Below are positions 1-10,240 of a stretch of DNA of 64,000 nt, piece by piece. The translations under genes were made by a program, and so were the position numbers. This DNA is from Lepraria neglecta (lineage: Eukaryota > Ascomycota > Lecanoromycetes > Lecanorales > Stereocaulaceae), in the NCBI GenBank assembly GCA_033220425.1, contig CM065650.1, positions 3,968,001 through 4,032,000 on the forward strand. The letters are read 5' to 3'. Below the pieces are notes generated by a model. The model saw only the letters and a program-made list of their open reading frames with translations, did no database searches and was not told the DNA's origin. How positions within the stretch are numbered: the first letter of the stretch is position 1; each line of letters starts with the position of its first letter.

Positions 1-27
1 TCATTTCTCGGGCAAGATTACTCCAAG

Positions 28-1862
28 ATGGCTGAGACTGCCATTAGGAGCCACTTTGAAACACAAGTTATGACAGTTTTCGAAGGTTCTAGTCACAACG
101 GTGTCCCAGAAGAAATTGCCACCATCAGCAATAATGACTCAGTGGCGGTACCCTCGCACCCTCTCGGAATCAAGCCAAATGGAAATGCATATACCGCAAA
201 TGAGAACCTTAAATCTGCGGCTGGCTACTTTGCTGCGTTGCCAGATGAACTGCTTGTCCAGGTGCTCGAATGCCTTGATGCTAAATCACTACGAAAGATT
301 GGGTGCAGTTGCAAGACTTTGTATGCCTTCTCTAGGCTCGAGGATCTATGGAAAACAATGTGCATTGAGTAAGGGTCCCCGTCACTCACTCTTCTTTCCA
401 TTTTCTGCAGTTTCAACTTTTTCCAATGCTTGGGTCATCTTGTGTCAGAGTGGACCTCTCATGTTGTTAATATATGAGGGTTCAGGTCTTTGAGAACCGG
501 GCTCAGCAATCCATGGTTTGACAAAATGTACATAATTCGAATGTCAACCAACAATTCAGGGCATGCTGGCCTCGAGATCTGATCACCTACGCTTCCAACG
601 CCGATACTTGCGAATTGTTGTAGCCCTTGCTGAGAGGCCATCTTCTAGGTCCTTTTCTTCTCTCTTGACATGGCGTGGAACCTGGCGCTCGACATACCTC
701 GGTGTACCAGGGAGTGGTGCCTCGCAGGTGTCTTGCCGGAATTTATTCTCTGACATTCTGCATCGCCCGTTCTACTGCGCTCACACCTCCTTGTCACCGT
801 ACATAAGCAACATACCGGCTAGCAATTCCATAACCCGGCTGTCGGATATTTCTGCTCTCGACTTCACGTCGGCTTGGACAGACAAACCTTTCATACTGAC
901 CAGTCCTGTTCGAGAATGGCCCGTATACCAAGAATGGTCGACAGAATTCATGCTCCCAAAGTACGGCGACGTCAAATTCAAGGCAGAAGCTGTCGACTGG
1001 CCTTTGAAGACTTATGTCGATTACATGAACAACAACCAGGATGAGAGCCCGTTGTATCTCTTTGACAGCTCATTCGTTGAGAAGATGAACCTGGACGTCA
1101 GAAATGGTGGTCAGTACTGGCCGCCTGAAACCTTCGGCAAAGATCTCTTCGCTGTGTTGGGTGATCAGAGACCGGATAGTAGGTGGCTTATAGTGGGCCC
1201 TGAGAGAAGTGGAAGCACTTTTCACAAGGATCCTAACGCTACAAGGTGTGTCTGATAAGACTTTATACATTGAAATTGGTTGTTAACGAATTTGCAGTGC
1301 CTGGAACGCTGTCCTTAAAGGCTCAAAATATTGGATCATGTTCCCCACCTCTCCTTCTCAGCCTCCACCACCAGGCGTCTTTGTATCAGAAGACCAAAGT
1401 GAGGTCACCAGTCCCCTGAGCATTGCCGAATGGCTACTAGGATTTCACGCAGAGGCAAGGAAGACGCTCGGGTGTCGAGAAGGCATCTGTAATGAAGGCG
1501 AGGTCTTACACGTCCCTTCAGGATGGTGGCATCTTGTGGTAAATCTGGAGCCTAGCATTGCAATCACGCAGAATTTTGTGCCCGAAGCGCACCTGACAAA
1601 CGTGTTGGACTTTCTGAAGAACAAGCCTGATCAAATATCGGGCTTTAAGAAGGATGTCAAGAATCCGTATCAGCTATTTGCACAGAAGATGCAGGAGCTG
1701 CATCCCGGCCTTCTTAAAAAGGCGCTGGGCGAATTGGAGAGAACGCAGGCAGGAAAGAAGCGCAAATGGGATGCGCTGGTCAATGGTGTCCAGGAGAACG
1801 ACAACAGCACTGGAACATTCAGCTTTGGTTTCGGTGACGCAGACGAGGAAGAAGTGCCATAA
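28..1862 (+). CDS. F-box and JmjC-domain protein (JMJD6-like 2-oxoglutarate oxygenase)
   Basis: Proposed exons are 28-368, 649-1245 and 1298-1862, giving about 500 aa. The first exon ends with an F-box (starts AALPDELLVQVLECL, near residue 70), which normally recruits a substrate receptor to an SCF ubiquitin ligase. The JmjC part carries the iron ligands as HKD (in STFHKDPNAT) and a downstream His in LHVPSGWWHLVVNLEP; the exon 2/3 junction restores a TSAWNA motif typical of JMJD6 relatives. The family hydroxylates or demethylates protein side chains using Fe(II) and 2-oxoglutarate. The C-terminus is basic, then acidic (GDADEEEVP). Intron 1 (280 nt) is long and could hide a small extra exon; its acceptor at 648 was chosen because it continues into LTWRGTWRSTYL. 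Tail-to-tail with the copper transporter gene. Substrate is unknown. Confidence 0.85.
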
Positions 1863-1938
1863 TCTCATTATCTAAAAACGCCGTAAGAAATGCCCATGGG
1901 CCAACCCGAGCTTCATCCTCCCGTCCCAACAATCCAGT

Positions 1939-2619
1939 TCAATGACACGCCACGCTCTTCGTTGGACTCGAGTTCCCAAATCCCAAATACCCAATGAATG
2001 CTCCAATAGCCACAGCAAGCATAACCCAGCCATTGTATGTCATGAACAGCAGCCTGCAGCAAATCAGCCTCCACAATCCCACCCCTCAGCACAAGGACAC
2101 TCACATGATAAAAAAGCTATAAAACACCTGCACAGCATACAACACAGCCTTCACAAGCCTAGCCTTCTTCTCCTGCTGCCCTTGACCCTTCCCTGACCAG
2201 AGTAATGAGCTTCGTTCATGACCATCATCGTCCGCTTCATAGACATCAAGGCTTAGCCTCTCTTCAATCCACCCCACACACCCCTTTTCCCTCCAAAGGC
2301 ATAATGTAGGACTACTTACTTGGTAGACTGTTCACATATTCCGCACTACTCATCTCATACCGCCTGCTTATTTCCCGGACAAGCTCGTAGCCGGCAGTAA
2401 GTAGCGCGACGGCGACGAGGGAGATGAGGAGCGTGAAGGTCGAGCTGATGTGCCACCAGTGAAAGATTATGCAGAGGTTTGTTGTGTCCCATGTGAAGAG
2501 CATCTAGAGCAGTAAAGCCATGTCAGCATCTTGAGCTTTTATAGAGAGATGTATGGGGAAGATCGTACATTCATATTACACATTGGCCCATCACCCATAT
2601 CCATGCCGCCGTGGCCCAT
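1939..2619 (-). CDS. CTR-family copper transporter (CTR2-like)
   Basis: Four exons on the minus strand (2619-2569, 2503-2320, 2192-2105, 2053-1939) join in frame to a 145-aa protein. The N-terminus is Met-rich (MGHGGMDMGDGPMCNMN), as expected for copper-binding ectodomains. TM1 follows LFTWDTTNLCIIFHWWH. TM2 holds the copper-selectivity motif MxxxM (MLLFM, formed across the last splice junction). TM3 holds GxxxG (GAFIG). These are the defining CTR features; the short N-terminus suits a CTR2-like vacuolar or plasma-membrane Cu(I) channel. It shares a 225-bp divergent promoter with EAF6. Splice sites are GTACGA, GTAAGT and GTGAGT donors. No single long ORF shows this gene, so it is easily missed. 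Confidence 0.88.
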
Positions 2620-2844
2620 GATGGATTACTATACTGGTCGTACCGTATAGAGAAGCTTGCATGCGTTGCTGGCAGTGTAAATGGAGAAGCTCCAACTGCG
2701 GCGAAGTGAGAGGTGAGCTCTTTGACACCAGATTGGGCAACTCTAGCCGAGCAAGCCCGACTTCACGCACGAAACCGCCTTTGCTCTTCAACCCACACTC
2801 TCATGAACTGAATACACAGTATATCTATTTCAACACGCCCAATC

Positions 2845-2968
2845 ATGGCAGAAAACGTCCCTCCAGCCTCCGCCTCCGCAGACGCAACCCGCGGTGTGCC
2901 CTACTATGAGAAACTAAAGCGCGACCTCCGCGAAACCCTCCAGAAAAAGCGAATGCTAGACAAGACAA

Positions 2969-3001
<33 letters not shown>

Positions 3002-3651
3002 TCCTTCCTTTCCCCCCTCCCCATCATACAATGCTCCCTCTCGTCCATGCTCACTCGCTAACGCCCACCCCCCGCAGGCCCAACTCGAAGACCAAATCTA
3101 CCGCTACGAAGCCTCCTACCTCGAAGAAACAGGCGCCGGAAACATAATAAAAGGATTCGACAATTACATCAAAGGCTCTACAACCACTGGTACTGGTGTT
3201 GGTGGAGGTGGGGGTGGAGGCGCGGGGACGACAAGCAGGCGGAAGGCACAGGTTGTGGATGCTGATAGGGTTTTCTCGAGGAGTTCGGCTAGTTTTATGA
3301 GGGTATGTTGCTCCCCCATTACCCAGCCTTGATATTTGGAGTAGATGTTTGGGGGAATGAAGAGGAGAGGGGCTGATCGGGATGTTTTGGAAATTGTAGG
3401 AGCTTTCGCCAACTTCGTCGGCGCAGACTACACCGCATGCCTCTACACCCACATCTGGAAATCCTAATCTACCACTTTCGGCGAGGGAGAGGGATAGTAA
3501 TCATGCTACGCCTACTAGTTCTACGAGTATGAAGGCGGGCCAGGGTATTAAGAAGGGCAATAAGAGGAGTGATAAGGAGGATGAGGAAGATCAAGGGAAG
3601 GCGCCGAAGAGGTTGAAGATTACGTATGCGAGGGGTGGGGTTGGGGAGTGA
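2845..3651 (+). CDS. EAF6: Chromatin modification-related protein EAF6 (NuA4 subunit)
   Basis: Exons 2845-2970, 3078-3302 and 3400-3651 give 200 aa. Residues 15-42 form a basic helix (YYEKLKRDLRETLQKKR), followed across the first junction by AQLEDQIYRYEASYLEET and AGNIIKGFDNYIKG, the core signature of EAF6, a small coiled-coil subunit of the NuA4 histone acetyltransferase. A Gly/Thr-rich linker, the conserved VVDADRVFSRSSASFMR and a Lys-rich disordered tail (KAPKRLKITYARG) follow. Intron 1 begins with a CTC microsatellite placed right after the donor. Acts in the nucleus. Confidence 0.92.
2975..3006 (+). repeat. (CTC)n microsatellite in EAF6 intron 1
   Basis: About ten CTC/TCC units directly follow the GTAC donor of the first EAF6 intron. 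The rest of the intron is also pyrimidine-rich up to the CCGCAG acceptor at 3077. Confidence 0.9.
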
Positions 3652-4093
3652 ATGCTGAGGAGGCGGTGTGCATAAGAGTGTAGAGTTTGGAAGGAGTTTA
3701 AATGCGAAGATACCCAATTGTTTCTACTGTTAGGACTATGAAAGGTACGGTAAGTACATCATGAGCCCGTATTGTTCATGAATGGGCATTTTCGTCTTCC
3801 TCCTGAGTGCGTTGGTGTGTGCGCAAGATTGCCTTCACCTATGATAGCATAGCAATGGAGGGTGACTGTCTCATTTCTTTCCAACACTATCATTTGGGTA
3901 TCTCCATTACTGTCATCAAAAAGCTTCCTATGATTCGTTCGCGTTTGTTGCCTCGTTTCCGCCATTTCCCTTTCCGATGCATCAAAACCCATGTTGAATA
4001 GCTTTGGCGACGACAGCATATGGATGGTGGGGAGCTGTTGATGTTGCTATCAGCAATGTTCAAAAGAGTATTCCAAACACTTACACTGACAGC
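3652..4093. other. Convergent intergenic region, nothing recognised
   Basis: 442 bp between the 3' ends of EAF6 and the repeat-rich minus-strand gene. Open frames here are short and lack codon structure; no RNA gene or repeat was recognised. Confidence 0.5.
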
Positions 4094-6352
4094 TCACAAG
4101 TCATTCAGCTCGTTCGGCTCCCTCGCCTCATTTGATTCTCTCGCCTCTCGTGCCCTCATCGTGGCTCGCCATTGCTCCAGAGCAATATCTTCCGCCTCTA
4201 GATCATCAAAGGGTTTCATGAGAGGCCCAAGATGATCGGGTCCAGGCCTCAACCCCCCACGCCAGCCATCCGGGAGCTCGTCAAAGCGTCGTGTTTCCAA
4301 CTCCTCCGGGAGGATGCATTGGATATCTTTAAAGCGTCGACCAATCCATCGAATATTGTCTGGAAGATCCGCGTTGGTTGGAATATAAGGTATTTGAGGT
4401 AGTGGAAGGGTGACTGGTGCATACCACTCCGGCCCAAAGCAGACAGGTGGCGCTCCGTGGGTGTAGTTCCATGTGCGATGGTCCCGGTAAGTATTTGATC
4501 CTTCGCCAAAGGGTGGGAGGTTGGTCTGCTCAGGCAGTGTGGCGCTCTCTGATAGCTCTGGGAGGGTGACATCCTCAGGGGCTTCGTGATTTGGAGCTGT
4601 GTGGTCCTTGTGATTGGAGATGACATTGTTATACGTTGCCCCCTCGTGCTCGGGAAGTGGAAGTTCTTCAACCATGTTGCCTGGCGGACTGGCATCAGGC
4701 GTCATTCCCATCGAATCACTGCTACCCTTACAGGCAGTGGGACTGTTACGTTCCTCGGGGAGCAAGGTGAGTGAGAGATGTGGAAATAGCATTGTGGCTC
4801 CCTCGTCCGATGTCTGCCCAGCAGTGGGATCTGACCGAGCTTGACGGATTGCCTGAGCCCTGTCCTCGAGCATTTTGCAGAGAATTGAATAAGACGCGTA
4901 CTCGGATGGCGGGAACGTGGATTCCTTAGGGCTGTTCTTCGGCGGAGTGGTGTCAGGCGTCGTTTCCACCGAGTCACTATTGCCCTTGGACGCAGTAGAT
5001 CCGTTACGTTCCTTTGAGGCAACGTCGAGTGAAGGGAGAAGTGTGGCTTCCTACAACTTCTACGTGGAAGATTGGTCTGCTTGGACTTGACGAGATGTTG
5101 CAATATGTTCATCGCACCTGGAGACGGTCGGATCAGATGCGAGCTGGTATGGTGGAGAAGCGACGAATCCGGGCTTTTCTTTCGGCGGAGTAGTATCGTT
5201 CGTGTTGGCCCTTGAAGCAGTATTGTCGTCGGAGTCCTTCGAAGGATTACTCAGGGTCGAAACAACTGAGAACCTACGGTCGTCGGAATTATTCAAGATG
5301 TTGCGATCCCCGGGAGGGTCGTGAGGAGCAGGAGTCTCGGGGGTTGCAGAAAAAGTGGATTCAACCTCTGCTACGGCACGTTTCCGGACTTGAAGAGCGT
5401 CGAAAGAGCTCATTTGAGGGGCTTCATCTGCACCCTCCGATAGTTCAGCTTTGAATTGGTACAAATTAGCCGCACGCCAATTTTTCCTGCTAGAGGACAT
5501 TGACATACGGGGTGGAGATGTCTCAAGAGTCTTGGGGCGGCAGATTGAGGGGGATTCATCCATTGGTGTGTCCTCAGAAGTGCTAGCGCATGCCTTGTGC
5601 TTTGGTCCGTTGATGGGTGTGAAGTCCGAGCTTGTGTAGCATAGTCGGCTGAGTGCCGCTGTTTGCTTTGATGGTGATGGTGATGCTTCGTTGGCACATT
5701 GCTGCAGGATTTCTGTAGCCGAGGGAGAGTCGTCATCAGTTTCCGCGTCGTCCACAGCGTTAGGTGTCTGGGTTTCAAAAGTCTTGGGGTGGCAAAGTGA
5801 AGGGGCTTCGTCCATTGGAGTATCCTCAGAATTGCTAGAGCTTGCTGCGTGCCCTGGTACATTGACGGGTGTGAAGCCTCCGGCTGAAGATCATGGTAGG
5901 ATGAAGGCTCTTTGCTCTGGTGATGCATTATTGCAGGATCCATGTCCGAATGGCATAGCGGTGGAAGGCTTCTTGCGTTTCATCTTGTTCTTGGTGATTC
6001 GGCTCTGGGAAGACCTTGGAACAGCGAAATCCCTTCGTGGTGGAGACCTGTTGCGGGTGACTGCTATGCCTGAGAGAGACTTTTCGCCGTCCATGTTGTT
6101 GGGATTGCGATTTTGCATGGGCACCGGAGTCACGGGAATCGTATGCATTGGAGATTCGTTATGCTCAGGTATTTGATCGAACGACATGGGACACGGTGAT
6201 CTCTCCTCCATCTTGATTTCAGGACTGGAATTCCGCGTACTGCAATTTGCAATTGTTTTGCTATCCAAATTATTGGGTATGTGATGTTGTGCGAATGATG
6301 GACAAGAGAGGGAAAAGTCCATGTCTGAGAGGTTTTCGTTTACTTGATGCAT
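4094..6352 (-). pseudogene. Repeat-rich disordered protein; one frame with three stops
   Basis: I do not recognise this family. Starting at the ATG of 6352 (MHQVNENLSDMDFSLSCPSF) one reading frame runs for about 2.26 kb with only three stops: TGA at 5893-5891, TAG at 5062-5060 and TAG at 5053-5051. Either side of each stop the coding is continuous and repetitive. SEDTPMDEAPSLCHPKTFET and SEDTPMDESPSICRPKTLET are copies of one unit about 80 codons apart, and versions of TTPPK / TTPPKNSP / ASPPGN recur three times further on. The last 130 residues (from about NYTHGAPPVCFG to EPNELNDL) are less repetitive. I found no GT-AG pair of suitable phase that removes the TGA, so a recently disabled gene is favoured over an intron-bearing one. 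Composition is Ser/Pro/Thr-rich, likely disordered. Confidence 0.5.
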
Positions 6353-7167
6353 TTTGAGTCAATGTGCGTCGAAAACGGAAGGAGCGAACAGGAAAAACTT
6401 GAAGACTTGGCTACTATGGCAGAAAATACGCTGAAAGCCTTAGATTGGGGTAATCTTTTGATGCTGATGGTGGGTTGAGACAGGTTTGCTACATGACAGA
6501 AGGAGAGTCAAGTTGGGGTTTATTAGACGACATCAAAATGTCTTGTTAATAGGTAGTTATGTTGCGTTTTGCAATACCGTGCTGGTGACACTCCCATAGT
6601 GGCAATTCCATGCACCCATTGGACCTTGAAGGAGTCACAATGGCTTCCGAATCCAAGCACGACAATTGCAGCGCTTTCACCGCTCACACTACAACTCTCC
6701 ATGCATCTCAGAGGCTAGTTGGAGGAACAAGCACTTCTGTGCTTAGTATAGCGTGAAGCGAAACATAATTGAGATGTAGGGAACGTCCATGGGAGCACAG
6801 TCAAGAAGTTTCAACCTTTGGTTTTCTCTGTTTAAAATAGGGACTTTGCGGTGCAGGCTACGACTGGCCGCTGTCTGGCCAGAGTATTTCTTGAATTCAC
6901 TTTCAAAGGCCAGGTACAACAGACAGGGATGAAGGAGCGGTCAAGCAGAGCAGTGCTATAATTAGCGCCTTGTTTGTGACAGTGCCACAACCAGGCGAGG
7001 TTCCGTCGGAGTGGCCATTGCTCTGCAGCTACACAAGAAGAACGCAGAATTCCACTTCTCGAAGGCCAAGGGATCATGTACTCCTGGGCTTAATGAACGG
7101 CAGGAAGCATGATCAATGAGTGTATACTAGAGTATATCATGGATTTCGATATTTTACCCAAATAGTC
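6353..7167. other. Intergenic region upstream of the repeat-rich gene
   Basis: 815 bp between that gene's start and the 3' end of NOP14. Only short unconvincing frames are present. Presumed promoter and 3' flank; no RNA gene or repeat seen. Confidence 0.5.
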
Positions 7168-9948
7168 CTACTTCCTCCCCTTCCTCATCCTCTTCTCCCT
7201 CTCATAATTCTTCGCTTCTCTTCCTTCCTCGCCCTGAATTTCAGCAACCAACCGCTTATACTTCTTCTCATAAGCACTATCCCTCTCCTTCTTCTCCCTC
7301 AAACTTTCTCTCGCAATGAAGTTAGCATCTTTCCTCAACTCTTTCAATGCCCCCTTCTGCTCGCGCTTGTGCTCTGCCTTCAACTTAGACAGTTCAGCAC
7401 GATCTCGGTCAGGATCGTAGTGCTTGTCTGGGTTGTAAGACTCTTCGAATTTGGGTATGGATGTCTTGATGGCTAATGGTCTGTGGTTGTGGAGGCGAAG
7501 CGGCGCACGTACAGCCATGGATCGCTGGAGGTGTTGATTCAGTTTTTCCGAAGTCTCGTGCAAACTTTTTCTGGTGGTGGTATTAAGGCTGCCGAAAGCA
7601 GATCCTTGACCTAGCTGCTGTAGCTTTATATAAATTGTAGCAAAGGCCTCACAGAAGGCCGATTTGTCGGCCCATAGGTCTATCATTTTGTCAACAAGGG
7701 CGATATGCGTGTCTATGAGCGCAATCTTGAGACTCTCATTGGCATCGTCATCCTGGCCAGGAATGACATCCCAGAAGTCTAGCTGCCTGCTTTCTGGTGA
7801 GGCTGATGAAAGGCGTAGAGATTCTGGTAGACCATGATGAGGAAATGATCCTGTTCTGGTCTGCTTTGTTCTTCCTGGGGATAGCGCCCAAAGAGTATTG
7901 AGGACGTGATTGACCACTTCAGGAATATATCTTTTCGATAGTCTTTGGTACTGGAGGCAAAGAGTGATGAAGTAGGTGCCTGTTGCCAGGTCGCACAAAG
8001 TTTGCGGGATCTTTTGCCCTAGGTATCGGGTCATGCAGAGCATGGCTGGAGTGACGACTTGATGGAAATGATCGGATGTGGGAAAGATAGAAGCAATTGC
8101 GGTCAGGATGATTAGATCTCCAGGTGTCGGAGCAGTCGATCGTTCCTCGTGGAATACTTTTAGATGTGACCTAAATGCGCAGCCGATCTCTTCCGGGAAC
8201 GTCTTTGCCAGTGAGTGTATATGGCGAATCAATGCTTCCAACACAGCAAATGAGGGGTGCTCTGGCTGGTTGGCCAGGTACGAAATGTGGTCTACAAGGA
8301 CTGTTGCAAATTTTCCTAGTTTCGCTTTGTTGTCGCTGGAGAGTTTAGGATGATACAATGCTCGGATTCTCTGCACCACCGTCGGTAGATCTTCTATAGC
8401 AATGGCCTTAGTGACTTCAAGGACGTCGTCGTGGGTCTCCGGACATCTATAGGTGTATGCCAGGTCACCAGTCGCCCCATTGGCTCTAGCCACGCCAGTT
8501 TCGTCTTTCGAGAAGCTCAAGCCTTCCCTGCCGGCGTCTTCCTTCGACAGCAAGCCTTGTACGAATTCTTGATCGTCATCGTCACTCGACTCGTCATCAG
8601 CTTCATCGGATTCATCAGCGTCCGACATTTCTAGCTCAGAGCCGCTTGCTATCAGATTATCTTCGATCACAAATTCATCCTCGTCCTCGACACCCAGCTC
8701 TCGACTCTGACGTTCCCCAGCTAGGCCGGAACCTAGACCAAAATTGTCTTCCTCATCTCGTTCGGGGTCCTCGTCACCGTTCAGTCCTTGCACCTTCTCT
8801 TTAGCCTCTGAGTCACTTTCCTCCGGCTCTCCTCTCATTCTACGGAGTCTTTGTTCTTCTAGCTCTTTGAGCCTTGTAGCCTCTTGCTGCAACTTCTCCT
8901 CTTCGGGCAAAGTTCGCGTTGTTGGCTTTGCTCGTTGGTCCATAGCCATCTGCCGCAATCGCTCATCGTACTCCTTATCGGTTTGAGAGCGTTCTTTGCC
9001 ATTGAGTAAAGCTAGCCTATCAGGATTCATGCTAGCATTCGGTGCTGGTGATGGCGGAGCCTGCCGTGGGGTTCCTCTCATGAGTGCGTAAAGATCTGGA
9101 AGGCCATTGTCCAGCTCGGCACGGAGGTCGTCGTCGTCTTCTTTCGCTTGCTGTCGCTCATATTTGCGAAGCTTTGACTTGGCAATGACCTCCTCCATGA
9201 CTTCTTTCTTGGATTTTCGTATCTCAGGTCTTATATTAGCCCCCTCGTCCAAAGAGGCTTCGCTTGTCGCGTCAGTGTCTGACAATCTCCGTCGCTTTTG
9301 AGGCCTCCCTTCAAGAAATCCATCAGCTCTGTCTTCATCTGAGCGGCCTAGATCCGCCTCATTGAAGTCGTCCACTTTGTCTGGCCTGTCAAAAGATAGA
9401 GATTGCCCGAAATGCGTAAGTTCATCATCTTCATCGGCATCTTCCAGATCAAATAGAGAGCCTTTTTTGCTTCCCCGCTGCTTCTCTTTCACGAATCGCT
9501 CCAGCGCTTTCTCTTCGGGTGTCATTGTGGGATCGTTCTCGCCAAAACGTCGATCCAATATGCCTCCCACCTTCTTTCGCCGTTGCATCTCAACCAGTAA
9601 CGTTTTTCGGCGGTTCTCTTCCCCCAAGCCCTTCGTAACCCCAGGTCTTGAAATTGCGCCCTTTGCCACCCTGCCTCCCATGGTCTTGTTGCTGGCAATC
9701 TCATACTTGGCTTTCGAGGCGGCTTTGACCTCAAAGGGATTGAATTGCTCTCGTATCCCTTGTAGAGCTGCGTTGCGCTGTATCCTGCTTTCCTTCAACG
9801 CTCCGTTCTTGCTGGCTTGCTTTCTCTGCTTCTTCGACTTTTGAGGTCCAACGACACCTTGCTGCCGTAATGAAGTTTTTAGCCTCTTGAGCTGTGAGGG
9901 AGGCATATTTGGGGAGGTCCTCACAGCTCTTCGAGGGTCATATGCCAC
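7168..9948 (-). CDS. NOP14: Nucleolar complex protein 14 (NOP14), 40S ribosome biogenesis
   Basis: Single-exon ORF of 926 aa. The N-terminus is basic (SQLKRLKTSLRQQG), followed by the family hallmark MGGRVAKGAISRPGVTKGLG and RKKVGGILDRRFGEND around residues 95-150. Two strongly acidic stretches lie near residues 170 and 450-490 (ADDESSDDDDQEFVQGL). The C-terminal half is the helical NOP14 domain, and the protein ends in a Lys/Arg-rich tail (YEREKRMRKGRK). NOP14 is an essential SSU-processome component needed for 18S rRNA maturation and 40S assembly in the nucleolus. Translation could start at residue 1 or at the Met of MPPSQLKRLK (residue 15). Shares a 292-bp divergent spacer with the kinase gene. 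Confidence 0.95.
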   Translation of the reverse strand: MAYDPRRAVRTSPNMPPSQLKRLKTSLRQQGVVGPQKSKKQRKQASKNGALKESRIQRNAALQGIREQFNPFEVKAASKAKYEIASNKTMGGRVAKGAISRPGVTKGLGEENRRKTLLVEMQRRKKVGGILDRRFGENDPTMTPEEKALERFVKEKQRGSKKGSLFDLEDADEDDELTHFGQSLSFDRPDKVDDFNEADLGRSDEDRADGFLEGRPQKRRRLSDTDATSEASLDEGANIRPEIRKSKKEVMEEVIAKSKLRKYERQQAKEDDDDLRAELDNGLPDLYALMRGTPRQAPPSPAPNASMNPDRLALLNGKERSQTDKEYDERLRQMAMDQRAKPTTRTLPEEEKLQQEATRLKELEEQRLRRMRGEPEESDSEAKEKVQGLNGDEDPERDEEDNFGLGSGLAGERQSRELGVEDEDEFVIEDNLIASGSELEMSDADESDEADDESSDDDDQEFVQGLLSKEDAGREGLSFSKDETGVARANGATGDLAYTYRCPETHDDVLEVTKAIAIEDLPTVVQRIRALYHPKLSSDNKAKLGKFATVLVDHISYLANQPEHPSFAVLEALIRHIHSLAKTFPEEIGCAFRSHLKVFHEERSTAPTPGDLIILTAIASIFPTSDHFHQVVTPAMLCMTRYLGQKIPQTLCDLATGTYFITLCLQYQRLSKRYIPEVVNHVLNTLWALSPGRTKQTRTGSFPHHGLPESLRLSSASPESRQLDFWDVIPGQDDDANESLKIALIDTHIALVDKMIDLWADKSAFCEAFATIYIKLQQLGQGSAFGSLNTTTRKSLHETSEKLNQHLQRSMAVRAPLRLHNHRPLAIKTSIPKFEESYNPDKHYDPDRDRAELSKLKAEHKREQKGALKELRKDANFIARESLREKKERDSAYEKKYKRLVAEIQGEEGREAKNYEREKRMRKGRK

Positions 9949-10240
9949 GTGAAGTATTTACGGAGATCTCTAATAAAGATATCGAAGTGGAAGGCTAAAC
10001 TTCGGCACCAGGGATTGTCTGTGACAGGCTTAGCGTAAGGGTTACGTGGAACTCTTGTTTAGAGTTGAGCTCCGAGACCTCAACATGACTTTATCCGTGG
10101 CTTCTACCAAGGACCTTGAATGGGCCATTCTTTTGGAAGAAAAAAGCACCAGAAACAGCCAAAACGAAAGTCCGGGGCATGCCTTGAAGAATCATAAAGA
10201 GATAAACTAACGAAGCCCGGAATTCCTACGCTCCCTTCCC

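Noticed and set aside
9362-9844. 160-codon plus-strand Ser-rich frame opposite NOP14
   Set aside because: Antisense shadow of the acidic and basic NOP14 coding sequence.
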